This document shows, piece after piece, positions 1 to 7,932 of a stretch of 19,211 nucleotides of DNA. The notes beneath the pieces were generated by a model that made no database searches, was not told the origin of the DNA, and saw only the letters and a program-made list of their open reading frames with translations. Made by a program: the position numbers and the translations under genes. Source of the stretch: GCA-002779465 sp964596535 (lineage in GTDB: Bacteria; Desulfobacterota; Desulfobacteria; Desulfobacterales; UBA2156); assembly GCA_964596535.1 (NCBI GenBank), contig CAZQUR010000054.1:1-19211 (forward strand), in the 5' to 3' direction. How positions within the stretch are numbered: position 1 is the first letter of the stretch; the number at the start of each line of letters is the position of its first letter.

Positions 1-873
1 TCCTCTGGCCGTGTACCAGATATTGATGAGGAATGCCATGACCGGGATCACCATGGCCACGCTGTCCGTGATGGCGATGACCTTGAGCCAGGTGGGGACC
101 GGAACCTGGAGGAGATGATGCGTCCCGATGTGCGTGTAGATCACGATCAGCGACCAGAACCCCAGAAGAGACAGGGTATGGCTGTACAGGGGGGCTCGGC
201 AGGCCCGGGGAATCACGTAATACGCCACCCCGACGGAGAGGGGAGTGAGTAGAAGCCCGAAGATGTTGTGCCCGTAGAACCACAACAGGATCGCGTCCGG
301 AATCCCGGTCAGGGCACCGGTATCGGGCCGCCAGATGACGTTTCCCAGACAGTAGGTCAGGGCCGTCAAGATCACGGCGGCGAGCACGTACCAGATGGAG
401 ACATACAAGAGCGGCTCCTCCCGGCGCTTCACCGTGACCGTCAGGTTGAAAAAAATCAGGGCAAGCGCCCCGACGACGAGGACATCGATGATCCACACCG
501 GCTCGGCGTATTCCCGGCCCTGGGTGTATCCCAGGCACAGGGAGACCAGGATGGCGACCAGGACAAGGTTCCACGCAACCACCGTGATCCGTCCCAGGGT
601 TTCCGAAAACAGCGGGGTTTTCAACAGGCGGGGCACATAGTAAAAGGCCGCCGCCAAAAGTCCCGGGGTCACGAACCCGAACAGGACCAGGTTGATGTGG
701 ACCGGCCGGATCCGGCCGAAGGTGAGCCACGAAAAGGTTCCGGGGAGATCCGGGGCGATCAGTTCGGTGGCGCCCAAGAGCCCCATGAAGGTGGCAATCA
801 CCATCCAGAAGGCCGACGTCAGGCAGAAGCCCCTGGCGGTGGCGTACGGTTGATGGGCGTTCGGTTCGGTCAC
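1..873 (-). CDS. ccoN: cbb3-like cytochrome c oxidase subunit I (CcoN-like), 3' end missing
   Basis: This is the catalytic subunit of a haem-copper oxygen reductase, an integral membrane protein that reduces O2 with electrons from cytochrome c. The reading frame is open for 291 codons to the window edge, so the C-terminal half lies outside. Hydrophobic segments dominate. RPVHIN (His59) matches the low-spin haem b ligand region of CcoN. WFYGHN (His202) and THH (His252-His253) match the three CuB ligands, and Tyr246 sits where the family's cross-linked tyrosine is expected. The start is a GTG at 873: an in-frame stop lies at 898-900, no ATG lies between, and an AAGGAAA ribosome site precedes it. 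It follows actA by 113 bp on the same strand, so it is probably the terminal oxidase fed by the complex III encoded upstream. The haem-copper family is certain; the cbb3 (C-type) assignment rests on the motif context. Whether CcoO or CcoP partners follow cannot be seen. Confidence 0.85.
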   Translation of the reverse strand, partial: MTEPNAHQPYATARGFCLTSAFWMVIATFMGLLGATELIAPDLPGTFSWLTFGRIRPVHINLVLFGFVTPGLLAAAFYYVPRLLKTPLFSETLGRITVVAWNLVLVAILVSLCLGYTQGREYAEPVWIIDVLVVGALALIFFNLTVTVKRREEPLLYVSIWYVLAAVILTALTYCLGNVIWRPDTGALTGIPDAILLWFYGHNIFGLLLTPLSVGVAYYVIPRACRAPLYSHTLSLLGFWSLIVIYTHIGTHHLLQVPVPTWLKVIAITDSVAMVIPVMAFLINIWYTARG

Positions 874-891
874 GTCGGGCGTTTCCTTTTT

Positions 892-945
892 CCGATCTTA
901 TCCTCTTTGATGAAATCGTAAAAGGCCGATTTTGTCCTCTTTGAT
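892..945 (-). repeat. Imperfect 20-bp direct repeat upstream of the oxidase gene
   Basis: Two copies of a 20-bp sequence, CCGAT(C/T)TT(A/G)TCCTCTTTGAT on the plus strand, lie at 892-911 and 926-945. They match at 18 of 20 positions and start 34 bp apart. They fill about half of the 113-bp gap between actA and the oxidase gene, ending 19 bp before its GTG start. A 34-bp spacing is about three helical turns, so a tandem regulator site is possible. A simple local duplication is equally possible. Confidence 0.6.
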
Positions 946-986
946 GGTGCCGTATACATTTCCTCCACCCCCCGGCGCCTTCGGGT

Positions 987-1616
987 TCAGTTGTGGCAGG
1001 CCAGCCAGCATCCCAGGTTGGCCTTTTTTTCCTGGTGACACGTGATGCAAAATCCCATCTTGAACCGTTTTCTCGGAAGCCGATCCAGGGTTTCCACGGG
1101 ACCGTGGCACTGGGCGCAGTCAATCTCCTTTTTCAGATGGCGTTCATGATTGAACACCACATGCTCCGGGACGTAAAAAACCTTTTTCCAGGGCGTGGGG
1201 GTACGGGTGTTGAAATATTCATGTTCTTTTTGGATCCACGGATGCTCGGGGATGATATGGTTGTGACAGTACAGGCACTTTTCCACCGGCGGCAATCCGG
1301 GATGAATGGACCGCCGCACGTACGGGTGGCAGAATTCACAGGAAATGGCCTTCACGCCGGCATGCACCCGGTGGCTGAAGGGAATCGGCTGCACCGGACC
1401 CATTCCGGCGCCGGAGGCGCCGTAAAACCAGAATAAAAAGGCGGCGACCAAAAAGACCGCCGCGCCAAACCCGGCCAGGGCCCCCTTGTTTTTTAAAAAC
1501 ACGGTCTTTGCCTGAAGCGGCGACGTCAGAACGGCCAGGGGTTTCCCTCCAGTGGCGATAAGCACCGCCGTGATCAAAAACGCAGCGGCCGTTAGGGTGA
1601 TGAAAAGCAGGAGCAT
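987..1616 (-). CDS. actA: Alternative complex III subunit A, membrane-anchored multiheme cytochrome c
   Basis: This 209-residue cytochrome c would carry electrons out of ACIII to a periplasmic acceptor or directly to an oxidase. Hydrophobic segments at about 1-21 and 46-66 anchor it; the remainder would be periplasmic. Haem sites are CEFCH (93-97), CLYCH (114-118), CAQCH (167-171), CITCH (190-194) and, at the extreme C-terminus, CWLACH (203-208), which is CX3CH instead of CX2CH. Five sites agree with the pentahaem ActA of known ACIII. Extra histidines (SHRVH, NHERH) could be distal ligands. The ATG at 1616 shares one base with the actF stop (TGATG), indicating translational coupling. The same frame is open up to 2030, but that extension lies inside actF and was rejected. 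In described act clusters actA is normally first; here it is last, next to the oxidase gene. A QrcA-like cytochrome is the main alternative. Confidence 0.85.
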   Translation of the reverse strand: MLLLFITLTAAAFLITAVLIATGGKPLAVLTSPLQAKTVFLKNKGALAGFGAAVFLVAAFLFWFYGASGAGMGPVQPIPFSHRVHAGVKAISCEFCHPYVRRSIHPGLPPVEKCLYCHNHIIPEHPWIQKEHEYFNTRTPTPWKKVFYVPEHVVFNHERHLKKEIDCAQCHGPVETLDRLPRKRFKMGFCITCHQEKKANLGCWLACHN

Positions 1617-2839
1617 CACGGCCCCTCCGGGATCCGGGTTTCGGCCAGTTCCGGAAATACGTGGAACACCGATGCCGTTGCCAAAATCATCAGCCCCATG
1701 AATCCGATGAAGACAAAACCGTCTAGAATCCCCAGTGGCAGCGCGCGGGCATGAGGATTCAGCGCCGGGCCGATGAGGAGGGTATGCTCCAACCACAGAC
1801 CCAACAGGACAAAGGCACTCAGCAGGCTCATCCATTTCGGGCTGGACTTGATCTTCCGGTTCAGCAGAATCAAAAAGGGGATCACAAAGGCCACCGTGAA
1901 GACGAACCAGGCCAGGGGCCGCCACGGTGCCGCCAGGGTCCTTTGGATGACATAGGCCGTCTCTTCGGAAATGTTCCCGTACCAGATCACGACCAGTTGA
2001 CAGTAAAAAAAGTCGGCCCAGACCAGGCAAAAGGCGAAAAAGAGTTTCCCCAGGTCGTGAAACTGGGAAGGGCGCAGGGCAAAGGGGACCGCCGGATGCA
2101 TATGAAGGAGGGAGGCAAGGATGATGAGCACGCCCAGCGCCATGTAAAAGGCCTTTACAAAATGGTACGCTCCGAAGAGGGTGGAGTACCAGTGGGGGTC
2201 CAGGGCCATGACCAGGTCATAGGCGATGAGGGAAAGGACGAGGGCATAGGCAATGATATACAACACCGCGAAAAGGGTGGTGCGCCCCCGGAATCGATCC
2301 GGATCCACGGGCCGGCCGCCCCATAACCGGTTGAAAAGGGTTTTCAACCGCCCCCTTTCGGCGCTTCGGTTCAGCCGAAACGCCCATGAATGAAAAAGAT
2401 AGCAGGTTCCGATCCCGTACAGGATGAAAAGTCCCGCCGTATCCCGGATGAATACACTTTTTGTATTCAACCATCCCGCCTTTTCGCCCAGTTCCATGTG
2501 CGCCCAGGGGAAAAGATGGTGATGGCCCAAAAAAAGAACGAAAAACAAGACGAAGGAGACCGGGAAAAAACCGGCCAGGGCCTCCGCCGCACCGGCCAAA
2601 GACCGCCCCCAGCGGGCCCGGGTGATGTGCATCACCGCCGAAAACAAAAGCCCCCCTTGAGCCACCGAGGACCAGAAGAGAAAACTGATCAGGTATGCCT
2701 GCCACGCCCGATCCGCTTGGGTTCCCGAAAGGGCGATGAAAAAAAAGACCAGACCCATACCCACGAGCCCCATCGCCCCGCCCACAAGGATCCGGGTGAA
2801 AAAAACGGGTCCGGCGGTGCGTTGAGCGGTCTCGTTCAT
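1616..2839 (-). CDS. actF: Alternative complex III subunit F, NrfD-like membrane protein
   Basis: This 407-residue polytopic membrane protein resembles the second, smaller NrfD-like subunit of ACIII (the first is ActC). Roughly ten hydrophobic helices span the chain, starting near residue 15 and ending near 400. Polar stretches such as the loop around residue 170 (LWGGRPVDPDRFRGR) separate them. In known ACIII structures ActC and ActF sit side by side in the membrane and ActF is discussed as a possible proton path; that role here is by homology only. Its ATG overlaps the actD stop by 4 bp (ATGA) and its TGA overlaps the actA start by 1 bp, so it is firmly inside the operon. In canonical clusters the monohaem cytochrome ActE is encoded between actD and actF, but no reading frame fits between them here. 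Identity as ActF rests on position and fold type. Confidence 0.82.
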   Translation of the reverse strand: MNETAQRTAGPVFFTRILVGGAMGLVGMGLVFFFIALSGTQADRAWQAYLISFLFWSSVAQGGLLFSAVMHITRARWGRSLAGAAEALAGFFPVSFVLFFVLFLGHHHLFPWAHMELGEKAGWLNTKSVFIRDTAGLFILYGIGTCYLFHSWAFRLNRSAERGRLKTLFNRLWGGRPVDPDRFRGRTTLFAVLYIIAYALVLSLIAYDLVMALDPHWYSTLFGAYHFVKAFYMALGVLIILASLLHMHPAVPFALRPSQFHDLGKLFFAFCLVWADFFYCQLVVIWYGNISEETAYVIQRTLAAPWRPLAWFVFTVAFVIPFLILLNRKIKSSPKWMSLLSAFVLLGLWLEHTLLIGPALNPHARALPLGILDGFVFIGFMGLMILATASVFHVFPELAETRIPEGP

Positions 2840-3342
2840 GACAGAATCCGCGTTTCCGCGCCCTTTTCGTGAAAGAATCGGAGCAGCAAGGCTTCATCCG
2901 CCGCGGGGCAGACCACCGTCACCCCGAAGGCGGATCCCGAACAGCGGCCGTCGTGATGGGCAAGGGCCTTGTAATCGGGGAGTTTCATCTGATGGATCAA
3001 CCCCGCCACATTTCCGAATACTGCAAAGAGGATGGTAAACTCAAAACCCACGATGAAAAAGGGGACCAGGGCCACCACCGGCTTTCCGCCCACCACCAGA
3101 TGCCATTGCACCGCCGTGTAGGCGGCCAGGGCAAACCCCGTGAAAAAGCCGATGATCCCGCCGGCCAGGGTGAAATAACCCACCCGGCTGGGCTTGACGG
3201 AAAGGGCGCCGGCGATGCGGCGGCTGGGGACCGGGGAGTGCACTGATCGGACGGACCACGGGGTATTTTGAAGCGCGGAAAGCGCCGAAACCGCTTTCGA
3301 TTCATCGGAAAAGACCCCCAGGATGGTCCGGTCATTCCCCAT
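2836..3342 (-). CDS. actD: Alternative complex III subunit D (DUF3341)
   Basis: This 168-residue protein has the DUF3341/ActD layout. An N-terminal soluble part begins with ILGVFSDESKAVSALSAL, typical of the family. Two membrane helices follow at about residues 55-75 and 88-113, and then a soluble tail. In ACIII, ActD is a small membrane subunit without cofactors that packs against ActC and ActF; no catalytic role is known. The ATG at 3342 overlaps the actC end by 11 bp and the TGA overlaps the actF ATG by 4 bp, so it is translated as part of the operon. No cysteine pair or haem motif is present, consistent with a structural role. Confidence 0.85.
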   Translation of the reverse strand: MGNDRTILGVFSDESKAVSALSALQNTPWSVRSVHSPVPSRRIAGALSVKPSRVGYFTLAGGIIGFFTGFALAAYTAVQWHLVVGGKPVVALVPFFIVGFEFTILFAVFGNVAGLIHQMKLPDYKALAHHDGRCSGSAFGVTVVCPAADEALLLRFFHEKGAETRILS

Positions 3343-4660
3343 GGCTGCCTCCTTGCCCCAGCATCTCCTTCATTTCCGTCATGGAAACCGAGGGCAGGTG
3401 TTTTACGAAGAGGACGAAGAGAAAGAAAAAGAGTGAAAAGCTCCCCAGCATGATTCCGAATTCCACCCAGGTGGGGGCGTAACGTCCCCAGGCGTGGGGG
3501 ATGAAATCCCGGCTGACGCTGGTGACGATGATCACGAAGCGCTCGAACCACATGCCGACGTTGACCAGGATGGAGACCGAAAAAAGGATCGGAAGGGAGC
3601 GCCGGGCCCTTTGGAAGAAAAAAACCAGGGGGACGAGGGTGTTGCACACTACCATGATCCAGAATCCCGCCGCGTAATCCCCCGTGGGACGATACCGGAA
3701 CACCTCCATTTCTGCGGGGTTTTGGCTGTACCAGGCGATGAAAAACTCGGTGCCGTAAGCAAAGGCCACGATGAGTCCGGTGAAGATGATGGTCTTGGCC
3801 ACGTTTTCCAAAACGTCGACGGTGATGATCCGCTCATAGCGGAAGATTTTCCGCAAAGGAATCATGAGGGTTAAGACCATGGCCAAGCCGCTGTGGATGG
3901 CGCCGGCCACAAAATAGGGGGCGAAGATGGTGGTGTGCCACCCGGGGACCACCCCCAGGGCAAAATCCCAGGATACCACACTGTGCACCGAGATCACCAG
4001 GGGTGTGGCCAGGGCGGCGAAGAAAAGATACGCCCGGGTGTAATGCCGCCATTGTTCATGGGCCCCGGTCCAGCCCAGGGAAAGCCAGGTGAAAATTTTC
4101 TTTTTCCACCCTTTGGAACGGTCGCGGACCACGGCCAGGTCCGGGAGCATCCCCGTGTACCAGAAAAGGCTGCTCACGGTGAGGTACGTGCTGATGGCCA
4201 CCACGTCGAACATGAGGGGGGACTGGAAGTTCTGCCACAGGTTCCTCTGATTCGGAACGGGGAGCATATAATATACCATCCACACCCGGCCGAGATGGAT
4301 GAAGGGAAACAGGCCCGCCACGCACACGGCAAAGACCGTCATGGTTTCGGCGGCCCGGGCGATGGGATTCCGCCAGGAGGCCCGCATCAGGTGCAAAATG
4401 GCCGAGATCAGGGTTCCGGAATGGGCGATCCCTACCCAGAAGACAAAATTGATCAGATACGTCCCCCACGCCACGGGGTTGTTCATGCCGGCCACCCCGA
4501 TCCCCTCGGCGATCTGATACGCCCAGCACCCGGCGCCGATCAAAACACCGCAGGCCAGAAGCCCCACCGCCATCCAATAGGATGGGGACGCCGGCGTCAG
4601 CGTCGCAAGCACGCTGTCGTCGATGGTATCGAAGGTGTGGCGTTGAGGGTCTTCAGACAT
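3332..4660 (-). CDS. actC: Alternative complex III subunit C, NrfD/PsrC-type quinol-interacting membrane protein
   Basis: This 442-residue NrfD/PsrC-family protein is the membrane subunit expected to bind quinol and pass electrons to the Fe-S clusters of ActB. About ten transmembrane helices are visible. They are preceded by a soluble N-terminus (residues 1-28) and followed by a short charged C-terminal tail. Segments such as NNPVAWGTYLINFVFWVGIA and GRYAPTWVEFGIMLGSFSLF are characteristic of ActC. Internal charged and polar residues in the first helical bundle match the region where quinone binds in homologues. The start ATG overlaps the actB stop by 8 bp and the gene ends 11 bp inside actD, so it is translationally coupled on both sides. 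QrcD or PsrC are distant alternatives, but the ActD/ActF neighbours favour ActC. Confidence 0.9.
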   Translation of the reverse strand: MSEDPQRHTFDTIDDSVLATLTPASPSYWMAVGLLACGVLIGAGCWAYQIAEGIGVAGMNNPVAWGTYLINFVFWVGIAHSGTLISAILHLMRASWRNPIARAAETMTVFAVCVAGLFPFIHLGRVWMVYYMLPVPNQRNLWQNFQSPLMFDVVAISTYLTVSSLFWYTGMLPDLAVVRDRSKGWKKKIFTWLSLGWTGAHEQWRHYTRAYLFFAALATPLVISVHSVVSWDFALGVVPGWHTTIFAPYFVAGAIHSGLAMVLTLMIPLRKIFRYERIITVDVLENVAKTIIFTGLIVAFAYGTEFFIAWYSQNPAEMEVFRYRPTGDYAAGFWIMVVCNTLVPLVFFFQRARRSLPILFSVSILVNVGMWFERFVIIVTSVSRDFIPHAWGRYAPTWVEFGIMLGSFSLFFFLFVLFVKHLPSVSMTEMKEMLGQGGSHGE

Positions 4661-7598
4661 CCCGGATCACCTTCTTGAGATAGATCACCGCGGGCTTGGT
4701 GTTCAAGTATCCCATCACCTGGTAGGCCCGGGGACTGGAAACGCGTTTCCATACCCGGCTGGTCTTATCCATGAGGTTTCCGAAGACAACGGCGTCGGTG
4801 GGGCAGGTCTGGGCACAGGCCGGGATCATCTCGCCGTCTTGGATCATCCGGTTCTCATCCTTGGCCCTGCCGTGGGCGGCTTTGATCCGCTGGATGCAAA
4901 AGGAGCACTTTTCCATGACCCCCTTGCTGCGGACCGTGACATCCGGGTTGAGTTGGAGATTCAGCGGCGCCGGCCATTCCCGGTCGAACCAGTTGAACCG
5001 GCGCACCTTGTAAGGGCAGTTCTGGGAGCAAAACCGGGTTCCGATGCACCGGTTGTAGATCTGGTTGTTGAGGCCTTCCTTGGAATGATGGGGTGCGTAC
5101 ACCGGGCATACCGCTTCGCACGGGGCGTTGTCGCAGTGCTGGCAGAGCATGGGCAGAAAAACGACCCGGGTGGGGTCGGTCTCGTCGTGGTACCGCTCGA
5201 TCCTGAGCCACGCCATTTCCCGGCCCTCCAGGATCCCCTTTTCCCCTGTCACGCCGATGTTGTTTTCCGCATAACAGGCCACGGCGCAGGCCCCGCACCC
5301 GATGCACCGGTCCAGGTCGATGACCATGGCCCACCGGTAGCCGTCGTGATCATGGGGCGGATAGAAATCCCTTGCGGGATCGTAGCCCTCGGGGAGAGGG
5401 AGCGTTAAGGGAAAATCCCACATCCCCAGGCCATGATGCCCTTTTTCCGGCTGCTCGTTAAGGGCGGTCAACGGGACGGTCAGCGCGATCTTGCGTCGGT
5501 GCTGGGTCCGGCTCCCGTCGACGGCAGCCAGTTTTTGCCGGCGGCCGGTGGGCGTGAAAGAGACCGGTGCCACCTGATACAACGCCCCCCCGCAAATGGG
5601 GTGGGTATTGGGAGAAAGTACCTCGGTGACATCGGCCCCGAATGCCTTGGCATAGCGGCCGTAAGCGCCATGCCCCTGCCCGAGGGCCATGACCAGAAAA
5701 TCCGGGTGCTGGAATCGGCTCAAATATACGGGTGCTTCCAGCGCCCCCCAGGCGGAAGCGACCTTGAGGATATCGCCCTGTCGGATTCCCTTTTCGGCGG
5801 CGGTTTCCGCATCCATGAGGACCGGGGTCTGCCATGCCACCTGGGTCATGGGCTCCGGCGCCTCGTTGAGCCACGGCTTGTTGGCGCCCCGGCCGTCGAA
5901 CAGGCGGATGGAAGGGACCGCGGCAAGGACCATCCCGGCCGCCCCCGGATCCACGGCCGATGCCAGGGTCCCGGCCCAGGACCAGGAAGGTCGGACAGAC
6001 GGTGCGGCGGCGGTTTCCCCGGGAGAAGCGTCGAAAACGCCCCCCCGTTGAAGGGCGTTTATCCAGTCGTGTTCGTCTTCGATGACGCCCCGCCGGATGA
6101 GATCCTCCATGACATACGCCCGATAATCCCGGGATGCGGCGGCATCTCCGGAAATAAGATCCAGAAGGAGATTCCCCAAAGACGGAACACCGGCCCCATT
6201 CCCCATCACCGGTTGCTGGAGGGACCACAGGCCGGTCTGGGTTTCATAGACATCCCCGCTTTCGAGAAAATGGGCCGTCGGGACGATTAAATCCGAGAGC
6301 ATGGCGGTGTCGGTCATAAAAGAAGAAAAACACACCACCAAAAGCGCCTCTTCTTCAAGGATCTCCCGGATCCCGGCGCTCTCCGGCATGGAAAAGACCG
6401 GATCGATGTTATTCAAAAAGACCAGGTCGGCACGGCCCTGGGCCAGGCCTTTGAAGCGATCCAGGACGGCGGCGCGTGTTGCCGCACGCTCCGCGGCGTG
6501 GCGCCGGGTGAAATCGATGCGGGAAACCCCGGGGTCCAGGAATGCATTGATCAGGCAAATCGCCGCATCGGCGGCCGAGCTGTTTTCCCCGGCGCACGCC
6601 TCCTGAGTGCCGAGGAACAGGGGTTTCCGGGCCGAAAAAAGGCGCTTTGTCAAAAACGCATAATGGGCAGGCGAGATCCCGGAGCGTTTGATCACGGATT
6701 CCCGGTCATACGGCATCAGAACCCGCTTCAGCGGTTCCGCCGCTTCCGGGGGGATCGGAAAGCGGGACTTTTGTTCCGTGATCTCCCGGAGGAGTCCCAG
6801 GGCCACGAAGGCCTCCCCCCCGCATCGGGTGGCCAGGAAACGATCGGCGTTGGCGGCCGTCAACCCGGCATACGGCCCCACATGAAGGTAAATCCCTTTT
6901 TCCCCGGAACCGGAGGCGTGCATCTGCTTGAACCGGCGGGCGTATTCCACGGGGGAAAGCCAGGTCTCCAGAAAATCGACGCCGAAAGAAACCAGAAGAT
7001 CGGCGCCCTCCATCCGATAGGCGGGGAGCCCGTCGATTCCGAATACCTGGGCGTGGGCCTGTTTCAACGATTCATAGGCCACGGGTTCATAAATCACGGG
7101 TTTTTTGGACCGCCACTGCTCCAGGAGGGTCTCGAAAAGGGAGAGAAGGGCGGGCCCGGCCATCTCCGTGAAGACCGCTGTTCGGTCCGGTCCCTTCCCC
7201 GCCGCCCGGGCACCTTTTTCCCGGATAAGCGAGAGCGCCTTTTCAAAGGAGATGGGCACGAATCGGCCGTTTTCACGGATGAGGGGCGTTGTGAGCCGAT
7301 CCGGGTTGTAGACGCCCTGGAGGGCGGCCTGTCCCCGCATGCAAAGCTTCCCTTGGTTGACGGGATGCAAGGGATTCCCCTCGAGCTTGACCGCACGGCC
7401 TTCCCGGTTCCGGGCCAGGATCCCGCACCCGGCCGGGCACTCCCGGCATGTGGAGGCGTACCAGGTGCTCCGGCCCGTCACCATGTCCTCGGGCGCCTGC
7501 ACCAACGAAAAAAGGGTTTTGTCGGGTTGGGGCGAACACCCGGCGGCAAAGGCAATGCTCCCCATGGCGGCGGTCTTGAGGAAGGTTCGGCGATTCAT
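4653..7598 (-). CDS. actB: Alternative complex III subunit B, fused molybdopterin-fold and four-cluster Fe-S protein
   Basis: This 981-residue periplasmic subunit moves electrons from quinol oxidised at ActC towards the haem subunits. The N-terminus is a Tat signal (NRRTFLK, then a hydrophobic stretch ending AFAAGC), and Cys21 could be lipidated. Residues about 50-740 have the molybdopterin oxidoreductase fold; known ActB proteins carry no molybdenum there. It retains a cysteine set C51-x2-C54-x3-C58 plus C86, the spacing of a [4Fe-4S] site. Residues about 754-935 form a DmsB/NrfC-type module with CIGCGAC, CQHC...CP, CIGTRFC...CP and CSFC...CAQTCP, enough for four clusters. The frame is open upstream to an ATG at 7760, but a promoter lies there, so the ATG at 7598 at the Tat motif is chosen. 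It leads the operon and overlaps actC by 8 bp. Confidence 0.92.
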   Translation of the reverse strand: MNRRTFLKTAAMGSIAFAAGCSPQPDKTLFSLVQAPEDMVTGRSTWYASTCRECPAGCGILARNREGRAVKLEGNPLHPVNQGKLCMRGQAALQGVYNPDRLTTPLIRENGRFVPISFEKALSLIREKGARAAGKGPDRTAVFTEMAGPALLSLFETLLEQWRSKKPVIYEPVAYESLKQAHAQVFGIDGLPAYRMEGADLLVSFGVDFLETWLSPVEYARRFKQMHASGSGEKGIYLHVGPYAGLTAANADRFLATRCGGEAFVALGLLREITEQKSRFPIPPEAAEPLKRVLMPYDRESVIKRSGISPAHYAFLTKRLFSARKPLFLGTQEACAGENSSAADAAICLINAFLDPGVSRIDFTRRHAAERAATRAAVLDRFKGLAQGRADLVFLNNIDPVFSMPESAGIREILEEEALLVVCFSSFMTDTAMLSDLIVPTAHFLESGDVYETQTGLWSLQQPVMGNGAGVPSLGNLLLDLISGDAAASRDYRAYVMEDLIRRGVIEDEHDWINALQRGGVFDASPGETAAAPSVRPSWSWAGTLASAVDPGAAGMVLAAVPSIRLFDGRGANKPWLNEAPEPMTQVAWQTPVLMDAETAAEKGIRQGDILKVASAWGALEAPVYLSRFQHPDFLVMALGQGHGAYGRYAKAFGADVTEVLSPNTHPICGGALYQVAPVSFTPTGRRQKLAAVDGSRTQHRRKIALTVPLTALNEQPEKGHHGLGMWDFPLTLPLPEGYDPARDFYPPHDHDGYRWAMVIDLDRCIGCGACAVACYAENNIGVTGEKGILEGREMAWLRIERYHDETDPTRVVFLPMLCQHCDNAPCEAVCPVYAPHHSKEGLNNQIYNRCIGTRFCSQNCPYKVRRFNWFDREWPAPLNLQLNPDVTVRSKGVMEKCSFCIQRIKAAHGRAKDENRMIQDGEMIPACAQTCPTDAVVFGNLMDKTSRVWKRVSSPRAYQVMGYLNTKPAVIYLKKVIRDV

Positions 7599-7628
7599 TC
7601 GGGGCAGTGCTTTCTTTCCGATGACCAG

Positions 7629-7650
7629 GAACCGCAATGGCGCACGGTTC
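7629..7650 (-). promoter_or_regulatory. Possible hairpin in the actB leader
   Basis: GAACCG (7629-7634) and CGGTTC (7645-7650) form a perfect 6-bp inverted repeat with a 10-nt loop. It lies about 31 nt upstream of the actB ATG, between the predicted transcript start and the ribosome site. It may influence leader folding. No known riboswitch class was recognised and no terminator-like T tract follows it. Confidence 0.25.
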
Positions 7651-7731
7651 ACCCGCTGCGGATCGGAGCCGCGCCGGGATCCTTTGCGCGGGATGGACAG
7701 CGGGGGTTTTTGTCGAAACCGCAGATGCGGC

Positions 7732-7760
7732 ATCATAAAGAACGTCCCCGCACCTGTCAA
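7732..7760 (-). promoter_or_regulatory. Sigma-70-type promoter of the act operon
   Basis: On the minus strand TTGACA (7760-7755) is followed after exactly 17 bp by TATGAT (7737-7732). That is a perfect -35 and five of six -10 bases. Transcription would begin near 7725, giving a leader of about 125 nt before the actB ATG at 7598. The -35 box overlaps the most upstream possible actB start codon (7760), so that start cannot be on this transcript. An inverted repeat CCGCAGATGCGG at 7719-7730 lies over the expected start point and could be an operator. Confidence 0.75.
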
Positions 7761-7932
7761 GAACTGACGAAATCACAACAGGCCATTTTTTCTGCGCCCC
7801 GATGACAAGTCACGCAGAGAAAGATCCGTCGCGGGTTGTTCTGATTTCAGTGCACTTCATGGACAGACGCGGACGATTATGCTACTTTATTTGGCCTGCA
7901 TCCGGAAAACCTTCAACCGAAAGGAAAAGGAC

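Larger units (their letters stand above)
7599..7932. other. Divergent intergenic region between actB and acuI
   Basis: These 334 bp separate the two divergent start codons. The left part would be a leader of about 125 nt for actB (minus strand). It contains a short inverted repeat CCGCAGATGCGG at 7719-7730, immediately after the actB -10 box. It also has an inverted repeat GAACCG...CGGTTC (7629-7634 and 7645-7650), which could fold in the leader RNA. The right part (7761-7932) serves acuI on the plus strand. It is more AT-rich and has a possible TATGCT -10 near 7878, but no convincing -35 box. The frame that extends actB to 7760 is not considered coding. Confidence 0.6.

Noticed and set aside
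268..921. 217-codon plus-strand frame at the left edge
   Set aside because: It is antisense to the CcoN-like gene, whose haem and copper ligands are conserved in the minus frame.
1617..2030. N-terminal extension of actA to an ATG at 2030
   Set aside because: The extension lies fully inside actF and reads as Pro/Gly/Arg-rich noise; the ATG at 1616 gives a membrane anchor at the start and couples to the actF stop.
6498..7805. 435-codon plus-strand frame opposite actB
   Set aside because: It lies antisense to a conserved part of actB and has the Gly/Arg/Pro-rich composition of a shadow frame.
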